This document shows positions 39,478 through 48,794 of a DNA stretch of 64,000 nucleotides, one piece after another. The DNA comes from Spongiibacter tropicus DSM 19543 (GTDB taxonomy: Bacteria; Pseudomonadota; Gammaproteobacteria; Pseudomonadales; Spongiibacteraceae). A program made the translations under genes and the position numbers. Location: contig NZ_ATUS01000001.1 of assembly GCF_000420325.1 (NCBI RefSeq), forward strand, positions 2,112,463 to 2,176,462, read 5' to 3'. A model generated the notes under the pieces. It ran no database searches. It was not told where the DNA came from and saw nothing but the letters and a program-made list of their open reading frames with translations. Numbering within the stretch: position 1 is the first letter of the stretch; each line of letters opens with the position of its first letter.

Positions 39478-40155
39478 TTAGCGGGCAATGATGACTTGCA
39501 GGCGTGAACCTACTTTTTGCGATTTATCTGACAATTCGCCGATCAGTTCGATGACTTTGTACAGAAACATCACGTCTACCGGCGGCAGATCGCGCTCAAT
39601 GGTAAACAGCTCCGCGCGGATGGTGACCTGCAGCTGGTCAGCTTCATATTCCAGCGTGTCCAGCTCCTCAATCATCTTTTCAACGACTTTCACTTCGTGG
39701 CCGCGGAAGCCGGTTTCCAGCAGTTCGTCCAGTTCCTCAATGGCCTTTTTTGCTTGTGAGGACGTGGAGATCGCCAAGTCGACATAGGTGCGCATGTTGT
39801 CGACCAGTGAATCAGGGATTTCCATTTTTCGGCCCAGCATCAAACCGGCGATATCTTTGGCACAGTTGGCGATGCGGTCCTGCATGCTGAGCAGGTCGAG
39901 AAGGTCGGAGCGCGGAACGGGGAGGAAGAGGTTGCTGGGCAGGTTGAGGCGGATATGCTTTTTCAGTTGATCGGCTTCGTTTTCCAGCTTGACGATTTCC
40001 TGCTGGGCTGTCGCCGCTGCCTCCCAGTCTTTGGCGATGACGGCGCTGATAAAGGGTTTGAGTGCTGCCGCACAGAGTTCCGCTTTTTGGATATGATCCT
40101 GAATCGGCTCGAAGGGAGACTTGCCAAACAGGTTATTCAGCTTGTTGAGGGGCAC
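39478..40155 (-). CDS. DUF47/TIGR00153 PhoU-like Pit accessory protein
   Basis: A 225-residue, almost wholly helical protein (LENEADQLKKHIRLNLPSNLFLPVPRSDLLDLLSMQDRIANCAKDIAGLMLGRKMEIP). This is the DUF47 family related to PhoU, which binds metals at Glu/Asp-rich helices. It is regularly encoded directly before PiT transporters and is thought to regulate them. It is the first gene of the two-gene operon. Confidence 0.9.
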   Translation of the reverse strand: MPLNKLNNLFGKSPFEPIQDHIQKAELCAAALKPFISAVIAKDWEAAATAQQEIVKLENEADQLKKHIRLNLPSNLFLPVPRSDLLDLLSMQDRIANCAKDIAGLMLGRKMEIPDSLVDNMRTYVDLAISTSSQAKKAIEELDELLETGFRGHEVKVVEKMIEELDTLEYEADQLQVTIRAELFTIERDLPPVDVMFLYKVIELIGELSDKSQKVGSRLQVIIAR

Positions 40156-40313
40156 GTCAGGGCTCCTTGCATGCGCTTGAGTTTAAAATGCGGCGATTAT
40201 ACGGACGCATCGCCGCCCTCACCAGTTTTGTGCGGTATGGCATGTCGCGCTGGTATAGCGGCACCGGGGCTTGTCATAATGATGCGGTATAAATATGACA
40301 ATTCGGAGTCAGC

Positions 40314-42101
40314 ATGCCCAGCCAGCTCAGCCGCCACGGTCCCTTGGATGTCGCCAATGTACTCCGGCAGTTAGTCGACGACGGCCTTCTGGCGCCGGAG
40401 CTTGCCCGGCGCACCGCCGTCAACCCGCCTCGCAAGGGTGACCGCCCGCAGCACCCCCTCAACTTCCTCGCCAGTCAGCAACTGGCCAATGCCCGGCGAC
40501 CGGGGGCAACCCTGAGTATAGACACCCTGCTGGGGTGGTTGAGTGCTTACTGCGATTTGCAGACGGCGCGCATCGATCCATTGAAAGTAGATGTGCCGTC
40601 GGTCACAGAAGTCATGTCCTTCGCCTTTGCCCAGCGTCACCGCATTCTGGCGCTGTCGGCGAGTCGGGAGGAGGTGGTGATTGCCTGCGCCGAGCCCTTT
40701 GTCGATGGCTGGGTGGAAGACCTGCAGCAGGTGCTCAACCGGCCAATTCGCCGCGTGATTGCCGATGCCGAGGCGATTGATCGCTACACCATCGAATTTT
40801 ACAGCCTGGCGAAATCGGTGCGGGGCGCCAGTGGTGATACCCGCAGTGGGGCGGGAACAAACCTGGAGCAGCTGCTGGAAATCAGCAAGCTCAAAGATCT
40901 GGATGCCAACGACAGCCACATCGTCAATATCGTCGATTGGCTGCTGCAATACGCCTACGATCAGCGGGCCAGCGATATTCACATTGAGCCCCGCCGCAAA
41001 CAGGGCAATGTGCGCTTTCGCATCGACGGCGTGCTGTGCACGGTTTACCAGCTGCCGCCGCCGGTGCTTACGGCGGTGGTCAGTCGGCTGAAAATTCTGG
41101 GGCGCATGGATGTGGCAGAAAAGCGGCGCCCGCAGGACGGCCGGCTGAAAACCAAGAATCCCAGCGGGCAGGAAATTGAGTTGCGTCTGTCCACCCTGCC
41201 TACCGCCTTTGGCGAAAAGCTGGTGATGCGGATTTTCGATCCCGAGGTTCTGCTGCGAAGCTTCGATGAGCTGGGCCTGCGCGGAGAAGACCTGCAACGC
41301 TGGCAGTCGATGATTCGGGCGCCCCACGGGATCGTGCTGGTCACAGGCCCCACTGGTTCGGGGAAAACCACCACGCTGTATTCCAGCTTGCGCCAGATCG
41401 CCAGTCCTGAAGTGAATGTCTGCACCATCGAAGATCCCATTGAGATGGTGGAAGACGCCTTCAACCAGATGCAGGTGCAGCACAACATTAATCTGGACTT
41501 TGCCAGCGGCGTGCGCGCGCTGCTGCGACAGGATCCGGACATCATCATGATCGGCGAAATTCGCGATCTGGAAACCGCTGAAATGGCGATTCAGGCCGCG
41601 CTGACGGGCCATCTGGTGATTTCCACGCTTCACACCAACGATGCCCCGTCGGCGGTTACCCGTCTTTTGGAGCTGGGGGTGCCCGCGTATTTGATCCGTG
41701 CCACGGTGCTAGGCGTGATGGCCCAGCGGCTGGTGCGTACCCTGTGCCCGCACTGCAAAACCCCCCAGTCCAGCGATGAGCTGGATCCCAGTGGCACCGA
41801 GTGGGCGGCGCTGACCGCGCCATGGAAACTGTCACCGCCAGCGCAGTATTATCACGCTCCCGGTTGTCTTGAGTGCCGCAACACTGGCTTTTACGGGCGT
41901 CAGGGCATCTACGAAATCCTCACCGTTGAGGGGGATTTGCAGGCGGCGATACAGGATGACGTCGCACTGGATGAAATGCGTCTGCTGGCCATGAAAAAAG
42001 GCATGCGCACCCTGCGTCTCAGCGGCGCGCGGAAAGTCGCGGCGGGCGAGACCACCATTGCGGAAATTCTGCGCGTTGCGCCGCCGGTGCATAGCCAATA
42101 A
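40314..42101 (+). CDS. GspE/PilB-type secretion or pilus ATPase
   Basis: A 595-residue hexameric ATPase. An N-terminal MshEN/GspE-II domain (about 50-170) is followed by the motor core: SDIHIEPRRKQGNVRFRIDGVL, Walker A GPTGSGKTTTLYSS, Asp box CTIEDPIE, Walker B DPDIIMIGEIRDLETAEMAIQAALTGH and the His box STLHTNDAPSAVTRLLELG. The zinc-binding CPHC ... CLEC loops of PilB/GspE are present. No other pilus or type II secretion gene is near, so its system is unknown. It is divergent from the PiT operon and closely followed by glnE. Confidence 0.88.
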   Translation: MPSQLSRHGPLDVANVLRQLVDDGLLAPELARRTAVNPPRKGDRPQHPLNFLASQQLANARRPGATLSIDTLLGWLSAYCDLQTARIDPLKVDVPSVTEVMSFAFAQRHRILALSASREEVVIACAEPFVDGWVEDLQQVLNRPIRRVIADAEAIDRYTIEFYSLAKSVRGASGDTRSGAGTNLEQLLEISKLKDLDANDSHIVNIVDWLLQYAYDQRASDIHIEPRRKQGNVRFRIDGVLCTVYQLPPPVLTAVVSRLKILGRMDVAEKRRPQDGRLKTKNPSGQEIELRLSTLPTAFGEKLVMRIFDPEVLLRSFDELGLRGEDLQRWQSMIRAPHGIVLVTGPTGSGKTTTLYSSLRQIASPEVNVCTIEDPIEMVEDAFNQMQVQHNINLDFASGVRALLRQDPDIIMIGEIRDLETAEMAIQAALTGHLVISTLHTNDAPSAVTRLLELGVPAYLIRATVLGVMAQRLVRTLCPHCKTPQSSDELDPSGTEWAALTAPWKLSPPAQYYHAPGCLECRNTGFYGRQGIYEILTVEGDLQAAIQDDVALDEMRLLAMKKGMRTLRLSGARKVAAGETTIAEILRVAPPVHSQ

Positions 42102-42124
42102 TGCCAATCGAATTCAGGAATCCC

Positions 42125-45037
42125 ATGAGCGCAAGCGAACTGAATATTCAACACGAGGAACTGCCCCCGCTGCTGGCTGAGGGGCTGGATCTGCGCTGGC
42201 AGACACTGCTGGAGCGCTGTGACGAGGAGCAGGCGCTGTGGTACCGCGACTTCGCCCAGTCATCGGCGCGCGCACATCTGCTCACCGTGCTGGCGGGCAG
42301 CCCGATTTTTCTCGATTACTGTCAGCGTTATCCCAGCCTGTTACCCGCCTTGCAGCAGAACGGTGAACTCGATGCAGAACTGAGCGCCGGACAATTCCGC
42401 GCCGCCTTGGCCGCCGACTGTGCTGCCTGTGAAAATCGCGATCAGCTGGCCGCCTGTCTGCGCCGCTTCCGTCATCGTCACTGGTTGCGTATTGTCTGGC
42501 GCGACCTCAGTCGACTCGCCTCCATGCAACAGACGGTGGCAGAACTGTCGGCGCTGGCCGACGCCTGTGTTCAGGAGGCGCTGGCGTTTCTGCATCGCGA
42601 ACTCTGCGAGGAGTGGGGGGAGCCCCATTCCCACGATGGTGTGCCGCAGCAGTTGCTGGTTATTGCCATGGGCAAGCTGGGGGCTGGCGAGCTGAACCTG
42701 TCGTCAGATATTGATCTGGTGTTCAGCTATCCCGAAGCGGGCGAGACCGTGGGTGGTCCGCGCAGCGTCGACAATCAGCAGTTTTTTATCCGGCTGGGTC
42801 AGCGCTTGATTAAGGCCTTGGATGCCCGCACCGCGGACGGTTTTGTATTTCGGGTGGACATGCGTCTGCGGCCTTACGGTCAGAGTGGGCCGCTGGTCGT
42901 CAGCTTTGATGCGCTGGAAGAGTACTACCAGGATCAGGGGCGCGACTGGGAGCGCTACGCGCTGATCAAGGCGCGCTGCATCGCCGGTGATCTGGCCTCG
43001 GGCGAGGTGCTGATGAAAACCCTGCGACCCTTTGTCTACCGTCGCTACCTCGACTTTTCCGCCATCGATTCATTGCGCGATATGAAAGCGATGATTCAGC
43101 GGGAAGTGGCGCGTCGCAATCTGAACGACAACATCAAACTGGGTGCGGGCGGCATTCGCGAAATCGAATTCATCGCCCAGTGCTTTCAGTTGATTCGCGG
43201 CGGCCAGGAAGACGCGCTGCAACAGCGGCCGCTTCAGGTCATTCTCAATGAGCTGCGCGACATGGAATTGCTGCCGGCGCCGGTGGTGCAGGAGCTGCAA
43301 GAGGCCTATGTGTTTCTGCGCAACACCGAGCACGCCATTCAGGCCTGGCGAGACGAACAGACGCAGCAACTGCCTGACTCCGCATTTCCGCAGGCGGGAT
43401 TGGCGCACAGTATGGGCTTTGACAGTTGGGCCGATTTTCACTCGGTGCTGAAGCAGCATCGCGAGCGGGTCAGCGAGCACTTTGCCAATGTGATTGCCGC
43501 CCCCGAGGACGAGGCGAATACCGATCACTCGGCGCTGGCGCACTGGGAGACTCTGCTGGATCAGCCCGAGCAGGACGCGTTGAGGGAAGAGTTGCAGAAC
43601 GCCGGGTTCAGTGATGCCGAGGAGTTGGCCAGGCGCCTGGTTGCCCTGCTGGAAAGCAGCGCGGTTAAACGCATGGAGGGCACCGCGAGAGAACGGCTGG
43701 ATGACTTCCTGCCGCGTCTGCTCGAGCAGGCACAGGACGCCGAAGACGGCGGGCGCGCGGTTATCCGCTTGATCCCGCTGATTGAGTCAGTGCTGCGGCG
43801 CACGGCTTATCTTGTGCTTTTGATGGAGAATCCCGCAGCCCTGCAGCGCCTTGTGACCCTCTGTGATGCCAGTCCCTGGGTGTCGCGGCAGCTAGCTTCG
43901 CACCCGGCGTTGCTGGACGAGCTGTTGGACGGCCACAACTTGTTCAATGTGCCGGATAAGGAGGGGCTGCGCAGTGAATTGCGTCAGCGCCTGTTGCGCA
44001 TTGCACAGGATGATCTGGAAAGCCAGATGGATGCACTGCGCTACTTCCGTCTGGCCCATGTATTGAAGGTTGCCGCCTCGGAAATTGGCGGTACCTTGCC
44101 GCTGATGAAAGTCAGTGACTACCTCACCTATATTGCCGAAGTCGTATTGGAGGCGGTGCTGGATATCGCCTGGCAGAATATGGTGGAAAAACACGGCAGT
44201 CCGGCAGTGGATGATCCGCGCCACCACTTTGTCATTCTGGGTTATGGCAAGATGGGGGGCATTGAACTGGGCTATGGGTCCGACCTCGATCTGGTCTTTC
44301 TGCACGACGTGCCCGGCGGGGCGGTCACCGACGGTGAGCGGCCCTTGGACGGCAATATTTTCTTTACTCGCCTCGGCCAGCGCATCATCCATATCCTGAC
44401 GGCGCTGACTCGTCTCGGGTCATTGTACGAAGTGGATATGCGTCTGCGACCATCCGGTAATTCCGGTCTATTGGTCAGCAGCTTCACCGCGTTTGCCGAG
44501 TACCAGAATGCCCAAGCCTGGACTTGGGAGCACCAGGCACTGGTCAGGGCGAGAGTTGTGGCGGGTGATGCCGTGCTGGCTGCCAATTTCGACGCGCTGC
44601 GGGCCGAGGTGTTGGGGCGTGAGCGTGACCCCGATGCGCTGCGCGAAGATGTACTGAACATGCGCGATAAAATGCGTAAACATCTGCTGCCTGGCGGTGG
44701 TGAAAAAAACCGCGAATTTGATGTCAAACAGGGGCTGGGAGGTATCGTTGATATCGAATTTATGGTGCAATATGCCGTCTTAGCTTGGTCGCATCAGCAC
44801 CCGCCACTGCACACCTATACCGACAATATTCGGATCCTGGAATCCCTTCAACAAGAAGGCCTGATTTCCGAGGCTGATGCCAGAGCCTTGATCGAGGCTT
44901 ATATCGCTTTTCGCAGCCAGTCGCACCGGGCCAGTCTGCAGGAGCAGAAGGGACAACTCAGTGGTGAGGTCCTCGTAGAGGAGCGCGCGGCTGTGCGCCG
45001 GATCTGGACGCAGATCTTCGGTGAGCAAAGCGCATAA
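42125..45037 (+). CDS. glnE: Bifunctional glutamine synthetase adenylyltransferase/deadenylylase
   Basis: A 970-residue GlnE (946 in E. coli). Two nucleotidyltransferase domains are visible: ELNLSSDIDLVFSYPE in the N-terminal deadenylylase and GYGSDLDLVFLHD in the C-terminal adenylylase, joined by a helical regulatory region, each with its NIKLGAGGIREIEFIAQ / VKQGLGGIVDIEFMVQ element. It sets glutamine synthetase activity in response to PII. The ATG at 42125 has AGGA at proper distance; 42101 overlaps the previous stop and lacks a ribosome site. ilvE follows. Confidence 0.94.
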   Translation: MSASELNIQHEELPPLLAEGLDLRWQTLLERCDEEQALWYRDFAQSSARAHLLTVLAGSPIFLDYCQRYPSLLPALQQNGELDAELSAGQFRAALAADCAACENRDQLAACLRRFRHRHWLRIVWRDLSRLASMQQTVAELSALADACVQEALAFLHRELCEEWGEPHSHDGVPQQLLVIAMGKLGAGELNLSSDIDLVFSYPEAGETVGGPRSVDNQQFFIRLGQRLIKALDARTADGFVFRVDMRLRPYGQSGPLVVSFDALEEYYQDQGRDWERYALIKARCIAGDLASGEVLMKTLRPFVYRRYLDFSAIDSLRDMKAMIQREVARRNLNDNIKLGAGGIREIEFIAQCFQLIRGGQEDALQQRPLQVILNELRDMELLPAPVVQELQEAYVFLRNTEHAIQAWRDEQTQQLPDSAFPQAGLAHSMGFDSWADFHSVLKQHRERVSEHFANVIAAPEDEANTDHSALAHWETLLDQPEQDALREELQNAGFSDAEELARRLVALLESSAVKRMEGTARERLDDFLPRLLEQAQDAEDGGRAVIRLIPLIESVLRRTAYLVLLMENPAALQRLVTLCDASPWVSRQLASHPALLDELLDGHNLFNVPDKEGLRSELRQRLLRIAQDDLESQMDALRYFRLAHVLKVAASEIGGTLPLMKVSDYLTYIAEVVLEAVLDIAWQNMVEKHGSPAVDDPRHHFVILGYGKMGGIELGYGSDLDLVFLHDVPGGAVTDGERPLDGNIFFTRLGQRIIHILTALTRLGSLYEVDMRLRPSGNSGLLVSSFTAFAEYQNAQAWTWEHQALVRARVVAGDAVLAANFDALRAEVLGRERDPDALREDVLNMRDKMRKHLLPGGGEKNREFDVKQGLGGIVDIEFMVQYAVLAWSHQHPPLHTYTDNIRILESLQQEGLISEADARALIEAYIAFRSQSHRASLQEQKGQLSGEVLVEERAAVRRIWTQIFGEQSA

Positions 45038-45062
45038 CAGCAATTTTCAGGAGTAGATGACA

Positions 45063-45989
45063 ATGTCCATGGCCGACCGCGATGGTCTAATCTGGTTTGA
45101 CGGCGAAATGGTTCCCTGGCGCGATGCTCGCGTCCACGTTCTTACCCACACACTGCACTATGGCATGGGCGTCTTTGAAGGCGTGCGTGCTTACAAAACC
45201 GCTGATCGCGGCACCTGTATTTTCCGCCTGAACGAGCACACTGATCGCTTGTTCCGTTCTGCCCATATCATGAATATGGCGATGCCCTTCGACAAAGATG
45301 TGATCAACGAAGCCCAGCGTCAGGTCGTACGGGACAATAATCTCGACGAAGCCTACCTGCGCCCGATGGTCTTCCTCGGCTCCGAGGGCATGGGGCTGCG
45401 CGCCGACAATCTGCGCACTCACGTGATTGTGGCCGCCTGGGATTGGCCGAGTTACATGAGCCCGGAAGCCCGAGATAAAGGCATCAAGGTGCGTTGCAGC
45501 TCGTATACCCGCCACCACGTCAATATCTCCATGTGTAAGGCCAAGGCTAACGGCCACTACATCAACTCGATGCTGGCACTGCGTGAAGCCCTGGACAGTG
45601 GCTGCGAAGAAGCCCTGCTGCTGGACAACGAAGGCTACGTGGCTGAAGGCAGTGGCGAGAACATCTTTATCGTTCGCGATGGCAAGCTGTTCACCCCCGA
45701 GCTGACCAGTTGTCTCGATGGCATCACCCGCAATACCATTTTCGCCTTCTGTCAGGAGCTGGGACTGGAGCTGCACGAGAAGCGTATTACCCGTGATGAA
45801 GTCTATGTCGCGGACGAGGCCTTCTTCACTGGCACCGCCGCAGAGGTTCTGCCGATCCGCGAACTGGATGGCCGCAAAATCGGCAGTGGCGTGCGTGGTC
45901 CCATCACCACCGAACTGCAAAGCCGCTACTTCGATCAGGTAAAAGGTCGCCGGGAGCAATTCCCAGAGTGGCTGACGCCCGTCGCCTAA
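45063..45989 (+). CDS. ilvE: Branched-chain amino acid aminotransferase
   Basis: A 308-residue class IV PLP aminotransferase. THTLHYGMGVFEGVRAY is the N-terminal signature, MCKAKANGHYINSML holds the PLP-binding lysine, and EGYVAEGSGENIFIV and DEAFFTGTAAEVLPIREL complete the site. It makes Leu, Ile and Val from their keto acids. Three in-frame ATGs open the gene (45057, 45063, 45069); 45063 gives the pseudomonad N-terminus MSMADRDG. It lies 25 bases after glnE and is probably in the same transcript. Confidence 0.94.
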   Translation: MSMADRDGLIWFDGEMVPWRDARVHVLTHTLHYGMGVFEGVRAYKTADRGTCIFRLNEHTDRLFRSAHIMNMAMPFDKDVINEAQRQVVRDNNLDEAYLRPMVFLGSEGMGLRADNLRTHVIVAAWDWPSYMSPEARDKGIKVRCSSYTRHHVNISMCKAKANGHYINSMLALREALDSGCEEALLLDNEGYVAEGSGENIFIVRDGKLFTPELTSCLDGITRNTIFAFCQELGLELHEKRITRDEVYVADEAFFTGTAAEVLPIRELDGRKIGSGVRGPITTELQSRYFDQVKGRREQFPEWLTPVA

Positions 45990-45997
45990 GATACCAG

Positions 45998-46015
45998 CGG
46001 GGCAATTGAGCCCCG
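45998..46015 (+). terminator. Weak hairpin terminator after ilvE
   Basis: CGGGGC and GCCCCG pair perfectly around AATTGA nine bases after the ilvE stop. The following bases (TGTTCCTGT) are only modestly T-rich, so it is a weak candidate. Confidence 0.45.
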
Positions 46016-46022
46016 TGTTCCT

Positions 46023-46049
46023 GTCACCCCGGCCCCCGAGTCGGGGTCC
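46023..46049. repeat. REP-like palindromic element, copy 1
   Basis: A 27-base unit opening GTCACCCCGG and closing CCGAGTCGGGGTCC that folds back on itself (ACCCCG with CGGGGT). Related units occur at 49897, 52694, 53716 and 59044, all between genes. Confidence 0.5.
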
Positions 46050-46119
46050 AATTCCCCGATACTTCAAGCAGGTATGACGCGTTCTTCAGTGTGCGGTGGC
46101 TCTGGATGCTGGCTCCGGC

Positions 46120-46521
46120 TTACTTGCTCGCTTCCTGTCTCGGTTCATAGCGGCACTCTCCGCGGATCATTAACTCGCCCAGCAGCGCATACTCGTCCAA
46201 TGTCATGTAGCCATTGGGGCAGTAGTCGTTCAGTCGAGGATCGTCGTTCAGCAATCGATGCGCCTGTTTGAGCAGAGCCCGATCATCCTGCTTACGTGGC
46301 TGGGGAGCGCTGTTGCCATCAGGGGTGCGGTGAATAGCGCGGGCAGGGGGCAGCGCAACACGCAATGTGTATTCAAACAGTCGCAGACCACCGCCCCGTT
46401 CCAGCGGCGTAAAGGCTCCCTGAGCGGGAGGTTTGCGGTCGGGCCCGCCACTGCAGGCCGCCAGCAGAGCGAGCCAAGCCACAACGACAAAGCGTAAAGA
46501 GTAGCGAGAAAAGTTGCGCAT
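46120..46521 (-). CDS. Small predicted lipoprotein
   Basis: A 133-residue protein with a lipoprotein signal (VVVAWLALLAAC, Cys acylated). The rest is polar, with a Pro-rich stretch and a C-terminal segment with two cysteines (LLNDDPRLNDYCPNGYMTLDEYALLGELMIRGECRYEP). No family recognised. The ATG at 46521 places the signal at the terminus; an ATG at 46566 would put 15 polar residues before it. Confidence 0.6.
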   Translation of the reverse strand: MRNFSRYSLRFVVVAWLALLAACSGGPDRKPPAQGAFTPLERGGGLRLFEYTLRVALPPARAIHRTPDGNSAPQPRKQDDRALLKQAHRLLNDDPRLNDYCPNGYMTLDEYALLGELMIRGECRYEPRQEASK

Positions 46522-46580
46522 TACCGGAATATCCACCCAAGATGTCTGCATTTTGCAGTGTAACATGACAAAGTCTTAAT

Positions 46581-46594
46581 CCCCCCAAGGGGGG
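46581..46594. repeat. Perfect palindrome CCCCCCAAGGGGGG
   Basis: Six C, two A and six G stand about 60 bases before the lipoprotein start codon, in a 253-base gap otherwise without a gene. Possible regulatory site or slippage-prone tract. Confidence 0.35.
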
Positions 46595-46607
46595 CGGTTC
46601 GGTGGAT

Positions 46608-46616
46608 TTATCCACA
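46608..46616 (+). other. Perfect DnaA-box sequence
   Basis: TTATCCACA in the gap between the lipoprotein and the glycosyltransferase operon, a second exact copy of the R1-type box seen at 9916. Significance uncertain. Confidence 0.3.
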
Positions 46617-46774
46617 AGCGATGGTTAGAATCCCATCACTTAATGTGGCAATACATGTCCCGCAAATCGGCGGTGGCGCCATGGCCCACGTCTTCACTGG
46701 CCGGGGTGCCGGGGGTGCTGCGGAATCGGCGCCGGGCAAGCCAGATACAATCCTAACAAACAGCGATAACGGCT

Positions 46775-48094
46775 ATGTCATCAGATCCGACAGTACTGGC
46801 CCGGGATGCCGCGGCAACCGGTACCGCCCAAGTTATTCCTATCGATGAAGCACGGCCTCATCGCCGCTTGCACATCTGCCTTTTGGGGTACCGCAGTGCG
46901 CCCTTTGGCGGTGGTCAGGGCATTTATCTGAAGTATCTCAGCAAGGCGCTGGTGGAGGCGGGGCATCAGGTCGATGTCATTTCAGGCCAGCCCTATCCGC
47001 ACCTCGACCCGCGGGTCAAGCTGATAAAAATGCCGGGTATGAATCTATTCGAGACCGGACTGGGCTCAATTCGCCCCCATCACCTGCGGTCGATGACCAA
47101 TGTGATTGAATGGACCAGCAAACTGACCGGGGGGTTTGCGGAGCCCTATTGTTTCGGCCGCCGTGTGGTGAAATACCTCAAGCGCCACGGTCGTCACTAC
47201 GACATCATTCATGACAACCAAAGCCTGAGCTTTGGCATGTTGACGCTGCAGAAGCTCGGCTTTCCGCTGATTACCACGATCCATCATCCCATCACCAGTG
47301 ATCTCGATATTGCCCTTAAAGCGGCCAAGAACTGGCGTGAGCGCGTACTGATTCGCCGTTGGCACAGTTTTATAGCGATGCAGCGCCAAGTAGCCCCGCA
47401 GCTTCACCATGTGGTGACCGTGTCTGAACGCAGCCGGGAAGATATCGCCGCTGCGTTCGGGATGCAGCCTGCTGCGATTCAGTTGGTGCACTGCGGTATT
47501 GATACCGATGAGTTTCGTCCGCTGGGCAATGTGCCCAAGGTTGCCCAACGCCTGATGGCCACAGTGTCTGCTGATCAACCCCTGAAGGGTATGCGTTATT
47601 TACTGGAAGCGATGGCGGAAATCTTGCCGCGCTACCCGGATCTGCAATTGCTGATGGTGGGCAATATCCGCGAGGGCAGTGAGGTCGATCAGCTTATTTC
47701 GCGGCTCAAGCTGCGCGAACACATTGTGACCGTGTCAGGTATCAGTACCGAGCAGCTGGTACATTTTTACAACGAAGCGGAAGTGGCGGTGGTGCCCTCG
47801 GTGTATGAAGGCTTCGGCCTGCCCGCAGGCGAGGCCATGGCTTGTGGCACCGCGCTGGTGTCGACCGATGGTGGCGCATTGCCCGAGGTTACCGGCGACG
47901 CAGCGCTTCAGGTGCCGGTGCGCGACAGTGCATCGATGGCAAAAGCGATTGATACCTTGCTGGCCGATGCCGATTTGCGCCGTCGCTACGAGCTGGCGGG
48001 ACGCCAGCGCATGGAAGATATTTTCTGCTGGCAGCGTGCTGCCGGTCAGATGCTGGATTATTACGAGCAGGTATTACGCAGTGAAAACGGTTGA
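46775..48094 (+). CDS. GT4-family glycosyltransferase
   Basis: A 439-residue GT-B enzyme. The N-terminal domain has the acceptor-side loop RSAPFGGGQGIYLKYLSKALVEAGHQVDVISG. The C-terminal domain has LMVGNIREGSEVDQLISRL, then EAEVAVVPSVYEGFGLPAGEAMACGTALVSTDGGALPEV with the E-x7-E donor site. It is cytoplasmic, donor and acceptor unknown. It starts a tight three-gene operon with a methyltransferase and a toroid protein, which suggests that all act on one glycolipid or glycan. No strong ribosome site precedes the ATG. Confidence 0.85.
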   Translation: MSSDPTVLARDAAATGTAQVIPIDEARPHRRLHICLLGYRSAPFGGGQGIYLKYLSKALVEAGHQVDVISGQPYPHLDPRVKLIKMPGMNLFETGLGSIRPHHLRSMTNVIEWTSKLTGGFAEPYCFGRRVVKYLKRHGRHYDIIHDNQSLSFGMLTLQKLGFPLITTIHHPITSDLDIALKAAKNWRERVLIRRWHSFIAMQRQVAPQLHHVVTVSERSREDIAAAFGMQPAAIQLVHCGIDTDEFRPLGNVPKVAQRLMATVSADQPLKGMRYLLEAMAEILPRYPDLQLLMVGNIREGSEVDQLISRLKLREHIVTVSGISTEQLVHFYNEAEVAVVPSVYEGFGLPAGEAMACGTALVSTDGGALPEVTGDAALQVPVRDSASMAKAIDTLLADADLRRRYELAGRQRMEDIFCWQRAAGQMLDYYEQVLRSENG

Positions 48095-48794
48095 TTTCAA
48101 ACATTTCCAACTCAAGCCGGGCGATCGCCTGCTCGATCTCGGCTGTGGCGAAGGTCGCCATGTTATCGCTGCCTATGTGGAGGGAGAGATTACCTCTGTC
48201 GGTGTCGACCTCTGCCTGAAGGATTTGCAGACGGCCAAAGAGCGTGCTGCCGATTTCGTGGACGGGGATGACAGCCACCGAGCCTTCGGTCTGGCCAATG
48301 CCAACGCCCTGCAACTGCCCTTTGCGGATAACAGTTTCGACAAGATCATTTGTTCTGAAGTACTGGAGCACATTCCCGATTATCAAGCGGTACTGGTGGA
48401 AATCGAGCGAATTCTCAAGCCTGGTGGCCTGTTCTGCGCCAGTGTCCCCCGTGCCTGGCCGGAGAAAATCTGCTGGGCACTCAGCGATGCCTACCACGAG
48501 GTCGAAGGAGGTCACCTGCGCATCTTCAAGGCCTCTGAACTGAGAAAACAGATTCAGGGGCTTGGTTTTCGCTTTTATCGTCGTCATTGGGCACATGCTT
48601 TGCATTCCCCCTACTGGTGGTTGAAATGCGCCTTCTGGGGGCAGGACAACAATCCGCTGGTGAAGAGTTATCACAAGCTGCTGGTCTGGGATCTGCTCGA
48701 CCGGCCGCTGCTGACCCGCACCATCGAGCGGGGGCTCAACCCGGTAATGGGTAAATCCGTAGTGATGTACTTTCAGAAAGGGCAGGCGGCATGA
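48081..48794 (+). CDS. Class I SAM-dependent methyltransferase
   Basis: A 237-residue methyltransferase. LLDLGCGEGRHVIAAY is motif I, SVGVDLCLKDLQ motif II, LANANALQLPFADNSFDKIICSEVLEHIPDY motif IV and VEIERILKPGGLFCASVPR the post-motif. The C-terminal third is Trp/Tyr-rich (YRRHWAHALHSPYWWLKCAFWGQDN), which may bind a lipid or membrane face. The GTG at 48081 lies inside the glycosyltransferase end (14-base overlap) and its own end overlaps the next gene by 4, so the three genes are coupled. Confidence 0.85.
   Translation: MKTVDFKHFQLKPGDRLLDLGCGEGRHVIAAYVEGEITSVGVDLCLKDLQTAKERAADFVDGDDSHRAFGLANANALQLPFADNSFDKIICSEVLEHIPDYQAVLVEIERILKPGGLFCASVPRAWPEKICWALSDAYHEVEGGHLRIFKASELRKQIQGLGFRFYRRHWAHALHSPYWWLKCAFWGQDNNPLVKSYHKLLVWDLLDRPLLTRTIERGLNPVMGKSVVMYFQKGQAA

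Noticed and set aside
45087-46067. A 326-residue open frame on the minus strand
   Set aside because: It is antisense to the complete ilvE gene and shows no recognisable motif; high GC makes such frames common here.
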